From positions 1 to 24,853 of IMG/VR virus record IMGVR_UViG_3300017971_000735: DNA of 24,853 bases; one strand, written 5' to 3'. Source of the DNA: a virus. This document shows positions 1 to 5,815 of the stretch, piece by piece. Below the pieces are notes generated by a model. The model was not told the origin of the DNA. It saw only the letters and a list, made by a program, of their open reading frames with translations, and did no database searches. How positions within the stretch are numbered: the stretch's first letter is position 1; every line of letters starts with the position of its first letter. The translations under genes were made by a program, and so were the position numbers.

Positions 1-222
1 ATAGACGCTACACGGGATTTTCGCACCGATAAAACACTGTTCCGGCGTTTCGCTCGCGTGAATGACTCTATCAGTGCAAAGCATACTTGTTTTATTATCA
101 GAATTAAATCCATTTGGACATTTGACGACCTTGCCTATGCTTTCGCGGTAATTTATGGTTTTGCCTGTGTAGAAGTCCCAGCCGTCAGGACGGGCAAGTT
201 TATAATATACTTTACTGCTCAT
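1..222 (-). CDS. conserved phage hypothetical protein, 3' end cut by window
   Basis: Reading leftward from the ATG at 222, an open frame runs off the window edge with 74 residues visible, beginning MSSKVYYKLARPDGWDFYTG and later containing CTDRVIHAS and GAKIPCSVY. A strong ribosome site (AAGGGGG) lies 6 bases before the ATG. The N-terminal wording and the cysteine/histidine-containing VIHAS...IPCS segment resemble small proteins I have seen in many environmental phage genomes without a known role, but this is recollection and not a search. It is the last visible gene of the leftward operon, 58 bases after the lipoprotein gene. The opposite-strand reading here is a shadow. Confidence 0.7.
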   Translation of the reverse strand, partial: MSSKVYYKLARPDGWDFYTGKTINYRESIGKVVKCPNGFNSDNKTSMLCTDRVIHASETPEQCFIGAKIPCSVY

Positions 223-280
223 TTATATCCCCCTTTTTATTGTTCTTTTTCGCAATTTTGACAAAAAGCAGTACCATTCC

Positions 281-592
281 TTAACGACCTATTGGATGTT
301 TATGATATGACCCCTCAATTAAAAACCACTGGTTATAGCCACCTCTATGCACATAATATGCTTCTACACCTAAAGGAAATGATTTAAACATAGGAAATAC
401 TACAATTCTTTTTTCTGTTTTTACGATTGTAATAATAGTTGTTGATAAAAGGTCTGATGACATTTTATAGTCAATATCTAATATTTTACCTAAAGAAACT
501 TTAGATTCTGGAAAAGACGCCCAATGTGGAGCACAGGATAATAAAAGCGCAATCACAGGCAACAAAAACAATAACTCGGTTTTTTTATTCAT
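281..592 (-). CDS. small putative lipoprotein
   Basis: This 103-residue protein starts with a classic lipoprotein signal peptide: two lysines at 3-4, a Leu-rich stretch (residues 7-18) and a lipobox LLSC with the modifiable cysteine at position 20. The rest has no domain I recognise. It should be exported and lipid-anchored at the inner or outer membrane. Phage lipoproteins of this size include superinfection-exclusion and Rz1-type proteins. It is not proline-rich like Rz1, so exclusion is only a guess. The start is supported by AAAAGGAG eight bases before the ATG. The 157-base leader upstream holds unusual RNA structure (614-673), which could control its translation. Confidence 0.7.
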   Translation of the reverse strand: MNKKTELLFLLPVIALLLSCAPHWASFPESKVSLGKILDIDYKMSSDLLSTTIITIVKTEKRIVVFPMFKSFPLGVEAYYVHRGGYNQWFLIEGSYHKHPIGR

Positions 593-613
593 TTTATTCT
601 CCTTTTAAATATT

Positions 614-673
614 TAACCCTTTTAAAACAGCCGGGACACAGGAAAAAGGGTTAGTAAAACCTGTGCCCCGGCT
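614..673 (-). promoter_or_regulatory. pseudoknot-capable RNA element in the lipoprotein leader
   Basis: Two inverted repeats interleave. Positions 614-623 pair with 644-653 (10 of 10), and 629-642 pair with 660-673 (14 positions). In the leftward RNA the only irregular position of the second stem is a U-G wobble (636/666), whereas in the rightward RNA it would be an A-C mismatch, so the structure fits the direction of the operon. The order arm1-arm2-arm1'-arm2' is that of an H-type pseudoknot. The structure ends about 12 bases before the lipoprotein ribosome site. A simpler reading is one long hairpin acting as a weak terminator or processing signal. A perfect 12-base palindrome (675-686) and a hairpin (724-729/735-740) precede it. 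No protein gene is seen in 593-749. Confidence 0.5.
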
Positions 674-723
674 CCCGTTATAACGGTTTAATATTTACTT
701 TTTTTATTTTTCATCGAGTATTT

Positions 724-740
724 GTGCCCCCCGAGGGCAC
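724..740 (-). other. short GC-rich hairpin after the 98-residue gene
   Basis: GTGCCC at 724-729 pairs perfectly with GGGCAC at 735-740 around a 5-base loop, 9 bases after the end of the gene at 750-1046. No T-run follows on either strand, so it is not a convincing intrinsic terminator. It could protect the 3' end of the upstream message or be part of the structured leader of the lipoprotein gene. Confidence 0.4.
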
Positions 741-749
741 CCTATACGA

Positions 750-1046
750 TTATAATATAGGTTTTTCAAATATATACCACCCAAATATTTTACAATAATA
801 GGGATTCCCTTCATCATCATAGAATTTTTGTTTATTTATAATATAATAAAATGGCCCTTCTAATTTTTTGTTTTTAAGCCTGTCTTTGCATTCTTTAGCG
901 TGTTGTATTAGTATTTCAGGCATAGTTTTGCCGTTGTGATTTAAAGTACAAGATATATAATTACCATAAGCATTACGACCTTGAGCTATTACACTTAATG
1001 ACTTTTTCTTTAGTTTTTTAAAATTATGGTATTTTATTTTATTCAT
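750..1046 (-). CDS. hypothetical protein, 98 residues
   Basis: A lysine-rich N terminus (KKLKKKSLSVIAQG) is followed by a mixed alpha/beta pattern with cysteines at 33, 53 and 84 and an aromatic C terminus (YYCKIFGWYIF). I do not recognise the family and see no signal peptide or membrane segment. Its ATG overlaps the end of the upstream gene by 8 bases, which supports translational coupling. The ribosome site is weak (GGAATAAATTTAC before the ATG). It is followed by the structured 593-749 leader. Confidence 0.65.
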   Translation of the reverse strand: MNKIKYHNFKKLKKKSLSVIAQGRNAYGNYISCTLNHNGKTMPEILIQHAKECKDRLKNKKLEGPFYYIINKQKFYDDEGNPYYCKIFGWYIFEKPIL

Positions 1047-1407
1047 GTAAATTTATTCCACAAAAGGGGCAAAATTTTAATTCCGTTGAAAACACATACT
1101 TCCCCGGATTATATAAATATATATTTTTATTAGTTTTATATATAATATTACCCCTTTCCATTTCTATGGTAAAATCAGAGCAATAATGCTTATTTTTAGG
1201 AATTGGATTGCGTTTATTATATTCAATCGTATACATAGTTTCAATATGTTCGGTGTTCCACCTTGTTTCCTTCAACTGCTCACCAATATTATATTTTAAT
1301 TCATCAAGTATTTTGCTTAAATTTATACTAACAAATATAACAAAATATATACTTATTAAAATAAATATTATCCCAAGTATTAAACCCCCAATTTCATCTT
1401 TTTTCAT
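1039..1407 (-). CDS. membrane-anchored protein with C-terminal CPFCG zinc ribbon half-site
   Basis: I place the start at the ATG at 1407 because AAAGGAG sits seven bases upstream. A longer frame reaching 1536 would overlap the neighbouring gene by 143 bases and has no such site. The 122-residue product begins with a single membrane helix (about residues 6-29) followed by a soluble domain. That domain contains HYCSDF and ends in FCPFCGINLHE, a CxxCG knuckle typical of zinc ribbons. This topology puts a metal-binding tail on one face of the inner membrane. The function is unknown. It overlaps the upstream gene by 14 bases and the downstream gene by 8. Confidence 0.65.
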   Translation of the reverse strand: MKKDEIGGLILGIIFILISIYFVIFVSINLSKILDELKYNIGEQLKETRWNTEHIETMYTIEYNKRNPIPKNKHYCSDFTIEMERGNIIYKTNKNIYLYNPGKYVFSTELKFCPFCGINLHE

Positions 1408-1630
1408 TTTTTCTCCTTTCCTCATAAAATGGACATCCTGTGCTTTCTGTGCGTAATATACTACATAGCTTGCGACTACCATCAATATTATTTCTATTAT
1501 CTTTATGGTCGCACCAATAGGATGTTGATTTAACAAGATATTTGCCTATAAGCATAGGGAAAAAGTAATAATCATGTATTTTTACACTATTTTTACATTC
1601 ACAGCATACTTGAAGATTAAATGGACTCAT
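1394..1630 (-). CDS. cysteine-rich small protein, 78 residues
   Basis: The protein carries a CCEC cluster at residues 9-12, WCDH near 39-42 and two further cysteines (LCSIL, GCPFYEER), a spacing that could bind one zinc ion. The start is set by GGAGG six bases upstream and by a 4-base ATGA overlap with the preceding gene. The fold and role are not recognised. It belongs to a run of tiny putative metal-binding proteins in this operon. Confidence 0.65.
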   Translation of the reverse strand: MSPFNLQVCCECKNSVKIHDYYFFPMLIGKYLVKSTSYWCDHKDNRNNIDGSRKLCSILRTESTGCPFYEERRKNEKR

Positions 1631-1950
1631 TTTTCCTCCATTTTGTTAAAAAAATCATTAGGGTCTTGCCCGTCTATAGTAAACGGCATTCCCCTGCTTT
1701 CGTCGATTAATGCTTTTGCTACTGGTGTTCTACAATATTTACAGATATATCCTTGCCTCCTTTCTGACATTTCTTTCCATGCCCTATGTTTGCCGAAAAA
1801 CTCCCCTTCAGTTTTGCCTTGATTATATGCCTCATGTTTTAATTTATCGTAATTTTTCTCAAGCCTTACTCTTGTAAATAAAAATTTAATATGGCAAATA
1901 CCCCAAGTTAAAACGATAGCAAGGACGACAGTGCCTATAAAATATATCAT
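1627..1950 (-). CDS. membrane-anchored small protein with CxxC motif
   Basis: This 107-residue protein has one N-terminal membrane helix (residues 2-19, IYFIGTVVLAIVLTWGIC), then a charged, probably helical region, a CKYC motif near residues 70-73 and an acidic C terminus. AAGGAGGAG just before the ATG is one of the strongest ribosome sites in the operon. The ATG overlaps the stop of the 55-residue gene upstream in an ATGA. The layout (one membrane helix plus a cysteine pair) matches the gene at 1039-1407, although the sequences are not obviously alike. The role is unknown. Confidence 0.65.
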   Translation of the reverse strand: MIYFIGTVVLAIVLTWGICHIKFLFTRVRLEKNYDKLKHEAYNQGKTEGEFFGKHRAWKEMSERRQGYICKYCRTPVAKALIDESRGMPFTIDGQDPNDFFNKMEEK

Positions 1951-2114
1951 TTATTCTCCTCCTTATTTATTTTATCATAATATTCTTTTTGTATTTGGGG
2001 TAATGAACCACAAGTATTATCAACACCATAATTATATATATTACAATTCATAAATTGACTTTTATTTGTGCAAGTATCTCTATTTAAGCAAACATAATCA
2101 CAATAAATGCTCAT
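1947..2114 (-). CDS. tiny cysteine-rich protein, 55 residues
   Basis: This gene begins at the ATG at 2114 (MSIYCDYVCLNRDTC...) and ends in an ATGA overlap with the gene at 1627-1950. Cysteines fall at residues 5, 9, 15, 24 and 35, and the C terminus is highly charged. GGATAGGG lies upstream of the start, which itself overlaps the stop of the preceding gene as ATGA. Both overlaps and the absence of any other frame in this interval support it. The cysteine pattern suggests metal or disulfide stabilisation. No family is recognised. Confidence 0.6.
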   Translation of the reverse strand: MSIYCDYVCLNRDTCTNKSQFMNCNIYNYGVDNTCGSLPQIQKEYYDKINKEENK

Positions 2115-2401
2115 TTATTTATCCCTATCCTTTTTAATATTTTAGTGGTTATGCAGTCTATATTAGTAAATCTTTTATCTTTCCATTCTATCTCTTTAAT
2201 AGATGACAAAACATCAGAAATTATACCAAAATATAAATAATAATCCGGTTTTGGGGTATATTCTTTATTTATTTCATTGATTATTTGTCTTTTTATTTGT
2301 TCTATTGCTTTTCCCTTATTAAAAAAGGCTGCGGGAGATACGCTGTTTAATTCTTTAACCTCCATTAATTTTCCATATAAATAAAAATCAAACATACTCA
2401 T
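2111..2401 (-). CDS. hypothetical protein, 96 residues
   Basis: A mostly helical protein, MSMFDFYLYGKLMEVKE at the start and ending KRIGINK, with no motif I can name. The ATG at 2401 follows directly on the TAA of the upstream gene. A ribosome site AAAGGA is present but about 12 bases away, so reinitiation after the preceding gene is likely. A second ATG two codons in is an alternative start. Confidence 0.6.
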   Translation of the reverse strand: MSMFDFYLYGKLMEVKELNSVSPAAFFNKGKAIEQIKRQIINEINKEYTPKPDYYLYFGIISDVLSSIKEIEWKDKRFTNIDCITTKILKRIGINK

Positions 2402-2623
2402 TTATTTTTTTATCCTTTCAATGTGTTTTATTATACTATTAATATCAATGTGCATTTGGTCTATATAGTTTTCACCAGTATAGGCTAAAAGCACATTATT
2501 TATTCTTAATACTCCTATTTCTGCTCCCTTATATTTAAGGGGTTCTACATCCCCTATATTTGTTATATTATCCGGGTTTATCCACGTTTTCCGAGCATCA
2601 TTTAACCGAATTAATTTTGTCAT
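2402..2623 (-). CDS. small protein resembling FlbD-type beta proteins
   Basis: I start this at the ATG at 2623, giving 73 residues, because it forms an ATGA overlap with the upstream gene and has GGGGGC nearby. A TTG at 2635 is possible but less likely. The sequence MTKLIRLNDARKTWINPDNI, followed by short strands and a C-terminal helix, recalls the small FlbD-like family (INPDxI motif), found both near flagellar genes and in phages. This is a resemblance by eye only. The function in the phage is unknown. Confidence 0.55.
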   Translation of the reverse strand: MTKLIRLNDARKTWINPDNITNIGDVEPLKYKGAEIGVLRINNVLLAYTGENYIDQMHIDINSIIKHIERIKK

Positions 2624-2808
2624 TTTCGCCCCCAATTTCCAATAAACGACATTTTATAAAACTCTTTAAATTTCTTTTTACACTTTTCGCATTTAACATC
2701 ATACCACCCCATATATACATCATTATAAGTATTAAACTCACTATGTAGAAGGTTTTTGCTGTTACAGTGGGGGCACTTGCCCCGCTTTTTATTTAGCAAT
2801 TCACTCAT
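2620..2808 (-). CDS. small zinc-ribbon protein, 62 residues
   Basis: Two CxxC knuckles, CPHC (residues 12-15) and CEKC (about 40-43), are separated by a beta-hairpin-sized spacer, the standard zinc-ribbon arrangement. Basic residues follow (KKKFKEF). Such proteins usually bind nucleic acid or another protein. The ATG at 2808 has GAGGG upstream and overlaps the preceding gene by 8 bases. Confidence 0.7.
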   Translation of the reverse strand: MSELLNKKRGKCPHCNSKNLLHSEFNTYNDVYMGWYDVKCEKCKKKFKEFYKMSFIGNWGRK

Positions 2809-3055
2809 TATTATTGCCCTCTAAAGCTGTTTTAACGTCGTGCATTGTAATACTATCATTATCTTTTTTAACATATTCTTTATATTTTCTTAAAAAACTG
2901 CAATTATCGCATTTATTTACGGGGTCTTTTTCTGCTAATAAATTACCGTCAAAATCCCAAAATTGAGTTATTATTCTTGATGGGTCATTTTCTGTGCCCT
3001 CTCCCGCCCTTTTAAGTTCTGTTACAATTACCTGAATTACTTTAGCGTCAAACAT
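2801..3055 (-). CDS. conserved phage hypothetical protein, 84 residues
   Basis: The N-terminal half (MFDAKVIQVIVTELKRAGEG, then a DPSRIITQFWDFDGNLLAEKD segment) is a beta-rich pattern that I associate with a small phage protein of unknown role found in many environmental phages. The C-terminal half carries CDNC (about residues 49-52) and charged helices. The start has a strong AGGGGG ribosome site eight bases upstream. There is no membrane segment. Confidence 0.65.
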   Translation of the reverse strand: MFDAKVIQVIVTELKRAGEGTENDPSRIITQFWDFDGNLLAEKDPVNKCDNCSFLRKYKEYVKKDNDSITMHDVKTALEGNNNE

Positions 3056-3063
3056 AATACCCC

Positions 3064-3234
3064 CTATATATTAAGTTCTTTTTTTAACAGTTCCCATTCT
3101 TTTTTATGTCTCTTTTTCATTTTACGCCATTTTTTATTATTATATTTAAAAGCTTGTGGAAAACCTTCAAATGCTTGTTGTTGGGCCAACATTATTACTT
3201 TAGTTATTGCTTTTGCTGTTTCAACATCATTCAT
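3064..3234 (-). CDS. tiny basic helical protein, 56 residues
   Basis: From the ATG at 3234 the frame encodes MNDVETAKAITKVIMLAQQQ and ends with a lysine-rich helix (WRKMKKRHKKEWELLKKEL). The ATG overlaps the stop of the upstream gene in an ATGA, and the stop lies 9 bases before the next start, so it fills the only gap left between two genes. The ribosome site is weak (GGAT). The charged C-terminal helix could bind nucleic acid. The family is not recognised. Confidence 0.6.
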   Translation of the reverse strand: MNDVETAKAITKVIMLAQQQAFEGFPQAFKYNNKKWRKMKKRHKKEWELLKKELNI

Positions 3235-3398
3235 TCTAAATATCCATCATAAATAATAATTAATTTATCTTTAAAATTTATAATTAAATCAGTTTCATTA
3301 AACCGATAATATAAATTTTGTAAATCCGTTAAATTGTTTATATTAATTTCCTTTTGTGGGGGTTTATACTCACTTGCTATTTGTAATTTAAATACCAT
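3231..3398 (-). CDS. hypothetical protein, 55 residues, behind a tRNA-like hairpin
   Basis: A longer frame from a TTG at 3428 would translate the tRNA-like sequence, so I choose the ATG at 3398 (MVFKLQIASEYKPP...). The protein ends in alternating hydrophobics (LIINFKDKLIIIYDGYLE) that look like two beta strands. The only plausible ribosome site, AAGG at 3402-3405, lies inside the 3' strand of the tRNA-like acceptor stem. Folding of that RNA should therefore reduce its translation. The function is unknown. Confidence 0.6.
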   Translation of the reverse strand: MVFKLQIASEYKPPQKEININNLTDLQNLYYRFNETDLIINFKDKLIIIYDGYLE

Positions 3399-3399
3399 T

Positions 3400-3442
3400 T
3401 GCCTTACCCCGGAATCGAACCGGGGCAAGTACCATATAAGGC
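3400..3442 (-). ncRNA. tRNA-like minihelix (acceptor stem plus T-arm, no D or anticodon arm)
   Basis: Reading leftward, GCCTTAT (3442-3436) pairs with GTAAGGC (3407-3401), a 7-bp acceptor stem with one G-U. It encloses CCCGG-TTCGATT-CCGGG (3424-3408), a textbook T-arm with 5 bp and a 7-base loop matching TTCRANY. The base after the acceptor is A, where a discriminator base would be, but no CCA is encoded. Only 11 bases (3435-3425, containing GGTA) stand where the D and anticodon arms should be. The element starts on the last base of the upstream stop codon and covers the ribosome site of the next gene. It may be a degenerate tRNA, an RNase P/Z processing signal, a regulatory mimic, or the tRNA-derived core of an attachment site. 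Confidence 0.6.
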
Positions 3443-3876
3443 TATTCCCAGCCCGGAGCGTCCATATATCTTTCAGATTTATTTAATATGACATACGCTA
3501 TTCTATTTCTCATATCATATAAATCATTAAAGAGTTTTGTATCCCTCGCAAGTCCTTCGCATGATTGATATAAATAACACGAAAGAGCTTTAATGAAATG
3601 ATACATGTCCGGTGTCGGTGTTTTTTCATCATATACAAATAAATCACGGTTTTTGGTCATACTATCGCCCCGTTTATACCTTTGTTCAACACTAAATATA
3701 TTAAGGTCAAGTAACATATTTCCTATTTGCTCCGCATTTTCCTTTTTAAATTTCAAGTTTTCGTTATAGTTCCTATAAAACAGGTCAAGCGGTCCGAAAT
3801 AGCCGTTTTCATTAGCTGTAATTAACCCTGCAATAATTGTATTAATTGTTTTATCTGATACTACATAAGCACTCAT
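3442..3876 (-). CDS. conserved phage protein, MSAYVVSDKTIN type
   Basis: This 144-residue soluble, mainly helical protein opens with MSAYVVSDKTINTII and contains LNIFSVEQRY and SCYLYQSCEGLARDTKLFNDL. These landmarks match a protein I recall as common in phages and plasmids and usually annotated as hypothetical. No catalytic motif is evident and the function is unknown. AAAGGGG lies nine bases before the ATG. Its TAG stop supplies the first base of the tRNA-like element. Confidence 0.7.
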   Translation of the reverse strand: MSAYVVSDKTINTIIAGLITANENGYFGPLDLFYRNYNENLKFKKENAEQIGNMLLDLNIFSVEQRYKRGDSMTKNRDLFVYDEKTPTPDMYHFIKALSCYLYQSCEGLARDTKLFNDLYDMRNRIAYVILNKSERYMDAPGWE

Positions 3877-3891
3877 TTTAAAATCCCCTTT

Positions 3892-4029
3892 TTAATAAAT
3901 TACATAACCCGTCTTTAAAATAAGGCGGGCAATTTCTAAACCGTACACCTTCGGACCTACACCAGATAAGTAAATCATTATTGATTTACCGTCCCTGCAT
4001 AAGTACCATTTTAAAACCCTTCTTTTCAT
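3892..4029 (-). CDS. tiny basic protein, 45 residues
   Basis: The frame from the ATG at 4029 (MKRRVLKWYLCRDGKSIMIY, then GPKVYGLEIARLILKTGYVIY) fills the 170-base gap between two larger genes and has G-rich ribosome sites (AAGGGGG and AAAAGGG) upstream. Nothing else is coded here. The product is basic with one cysteine and probably beta-rich. No family is recognised. The short length makes this less certain than its neighbours. Confidence 0.5.
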   Translation of the reverse strand: MKRRVLKWYLCRDGKSIMIYLSGVGPKVYGLEIARLILKTGYVIY

Positions 4030-4046
4030 ACCCTTTTACCCCCTTT

Positions 4047-4610
4047 TTATATTATTTGTTGTATCAACCATTCATCCCCACCATAAAAACACCCTTTTAA
4101 CAATTCACATTCTTCCTTAAACCTGAAAACTTTTGCTTCTATTTTTTCCCTCGTCCATCTGGCGGATTTTTTTGTTATTTTCCTTAAATAAACAGCATTA
4201 TCATAATAAGATTTTTCAATGATGTACTTTGTTTTAGGTAATTTTGTTTTTAATGCCTTTTTTAATAACCTTGTAAACTCATCCGTTTTTCTGCGTTCAT
4301 TTATTTCATCATATTCTTTTCCTATACCTCCGCATTGCCAATTAAATCTTTTATATTCAGGATCATACCTTAATATTTTTAACGCTCTCGTGTATTTATT
4401 CTCTGTTCCTGCCTGAAAATTTCCGCTTTCATACATCCTGAATATTTCCAATTCAACTGCATTTTTCCCTTTTTCCTGTAACATTTTCCCAAAATAATTA
4501 CTTTCGTGCCATTCATAATCTCGCGGATATACATTATTATCCGCCCCTTTTATAGACACCTTCTTTTCTTTCTCGTTAATTTTAATTCCTTTTACAATAT
4601 GATAACTCAT
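4047..4610 (-). CDS. conserved phage hypothetical protein, 187 residues, first gene of the leftward operon
   Basis: The protein starts MSYHIVKGIKINEKEKKVS and has NNVYPRDYEWHES, YTRALKILRYDPEYKRFNW and a basic helical C-terminal half. I recall similar proteins in environmental phage genomes without a known function. It is soluble, with no cysteine knuckles. AAAGGGGG eight bases before the ATG is a strong ribosome site. Its position right after the leftward promoter makes it the leading gene of the operon, a place often held by early or host-takeover genes. Confidence 0.65.
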   Translation of the reverse strand: MSYHIVKGIKINEKEKKVSIKGADNNVYPRDYEWHESNYFGKMLQEKGKNAVELEIFRMYESGNFQAGTENKYTRALKILRYDPEYKRFNWQCGGIGKEYDEINERRKTDEFTRLLKKALKTKLPKTKYIIEKSYYDNAVYLRKITKKSARWTREKIEAKVFRFKEECELLKGCFYGGDEWLIQQII

Positions 4611-4660
4611 TTTAAGCCCCCTTTTTATTTATTTGCACCGCCCCTTAACGGTACGCTTAT

Positions 4661-4688
4661 GTTATAGCATATAATCGGCAATAGTCAA
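4661..4688 (-). promoter_or_regulatory. leftward sigma-70-like promoter
   Basis: On the minus strand TTGACT (4688-4683) and TATAAC (4666-4661) are separated by 16 bases. They lie about 50 bases upstream of the ATG of the first leftward gene. The match is five of six at each box. This would drive the whole left operon. Confidence 0.6.
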
Positions 4689-4933
4689 GTGATTTTTTAG
4701 CGATTTATTCAGGCAGCGTGTAAATCGTTATACGGCAAGGGAATAAAAAAAGAAAAAAACGTAAAAAAAATAACGCTTGTCAAGAGTGTAAGTTAAATAA
4801 TGTCCACGCAATTTATAACGCTATATACAGCAATCATTTAACCTTCAACTTTTGACTCGGACTTAAAAACTTACACCTAAAAGCCAAGGGAACGCCCGCC
4901 CGGAATGATTAATCAATAAAAATTAAATAAAAC

Positions 4934-4962
4934 TTGACACAATGTCTTATAATTGATATTAG
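4934..4962 (+). promoter_or_regulatory. rightward sigma-70-like promoter
   Basis: A perfect TTGACA (4934-4939) is followed after exactly 17 bases by TATTAG (4957-4962). Transcription should begin near 4969, only about three bases before the ATG at 4972, so the first message may be leaderless. The palindrome TGATTAATCA (4906-4915) sits just upstream of the -35 box and could be an operator. Confidence 0.6.
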
Positions 4963-4971
4963 ATTAAATAA

Positions 4972-5409
4972 ATGCTTGATATAGAATCAATTTCAATTCC
5001 AGACCATTTTAAAAAGAAAGCTAAGAAAATAAAGGCATATCTATACTATAAACACAAAGGGTTCAAGGGACATCAAGCACTAAAAAGCGCAGGAATTAGG
5101 GCTTATAACACTAAATACCAAATTAATTCAATTATTAATGATAAAGACATAAGTATTTTTTGTGAAGAGTTGATATTAAACCCTACTAAAACAGTAGTGA
5201 ATAAAGATAAAATCAGTAAAGACACTATATTACAGCTATGCGCTGATATAATTAGTGATGATAAAAGCTCTGATAATGTCAAGGTAAATGCCCTTTCATT
5301 ACAAAATAAGATATTAGATAGTGGAGATTATAGTTTAGATAGTAATAGACCTATATATATAATAACAGCATCGAGGAATTTGTCAGTAAGGGTTAAAGCT
5401 GATGTATAA
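4972..5409 (+). CDS. putative terminase small subunit
   Basis: This 145-residue protein has a basic helical N terminus (HFKKKAKKIKAYLYYKHKG), then a helix-turn-helix-like segment (GHQALKSAGI, about residues 33-42), and an alpha-helical middle. That resembles small terminases, which recognise the packaging site and load the large subunit. Its place as the first gene before the large terminase module supports the call, but similarity is weak and it could instead be another DNA-binding protein. There is no other Met in the frame and no ribosome site before the ATG. With the promoter so close, leaderless translation is likely. The gene is AT-rich like the left arm, unlike the terminase large subunit. 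Confidence 0.45.
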   Translation: MLDIESISIPDHFKKKAKKIKAYLYYKHKGFKGHQALKSAGIRAYNTKYQINSIINDKDISIFCEELILNPTKTVVNKDKISKDTILQLCADIISDDKSSDNVKVNALSLQNKILDSGDYSLDSNRPIYIITASRNLSVRVKADV

Positions 5410-5560
5410 TTATACACAGATAATAATAAATGCTTGGATATATACACTATAATGATTAATTAATGGAACGGGTTGTGCTGAGATGTCCGCCCCCGTCCCT
5501 ATATATATTATATGTGGGCATAAAAATTTTTCTAAAAACTCGGAAATAAGAGGTATAAAA

Positions 5561-5815
5561 ATGGGCGATATTAAAGCTAAGGGCGGTAAAAAGAACAGAA
5601 AGCACATGAGAATGAAGGTGTGGTGTAAGAAGTATAGGGATGAGAACCGGCGTATGAAAAGTCGTGCCCGCAGGATGGCGCGGTATTGCAGGTGGTGGTT
5701 AAAGCGACATAAGATGGAAGTTAATCTTAAGAATGTGTTGGATACGGCTAAAAGGTTTAAATTCAACTTAGCTAATGATATTGTATATAATGCTATGAAA
5801 GGAGGCTTAACATGA
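5561..5815 (+). CDS. strongly basic small protein, 84 residues
   Basis: I start at the ATG at 5561, which follows AGAGGTATAAAA. A GTG-initiated extension upstream to 5483 lacks a ribosome site. The first half is very rich in Arg and Lys (KKNRKHMRMKVWCKKYRDEN, then RRMKSRARRMARYCRWW), so nucleic-acid binding is the natural inference. The second half is an ordinary helix pair. It ends in an ATGA overlap with the zinc-ribbon gene. The family is not recognised. Confidence 0.6.
   Translation: MGDIKAKGGKKNRKHMRMKVWCKKYRDENRRMKSRARRMARYCRWWLKRHKMEVNLKNVLDTAKRFKFNLANDIVYNAMKGGLT

Larger units (their letters stand above)
4611..4971. other. divergent control region between left and right operons
   Basis: No gene is seen in these 361 bases. 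They contain both divergent promoters, a long purine/A-tract (about 4740-4771), a perfect 10-base palindrome TGATTAATCA at 4906-4915, and a 9-base inverted repeat (4786-4794 with 4868-4876) that may be chance. The A-tracts and dyads would suit regulator binding or an origin, but nothing decides between these. Confidence 0.5.

Noticed and set aside
223-290. Short leftward frame ending in FCQNCEKEQ before the first gene
   Set aside because: The zinc-knuckle-like ending is attractive, but the frame has no start codon or ribosome site and is closed by a stop shortly upstream.
3398-3428. TTG-initiated extension of the 55-residue gene
   Set aside because: It would translate the tRNA-like T-arm and acceptor stem, and no ribosome site precedes the TTG.
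5441-5453. TATAAT at 5448-5453 as an additional promoter
   Set aside because: No acceptable -35 box lies 16-18 bases upstream and there is no extended -10 TG. AT-rich sequence makes the match weak evidence.
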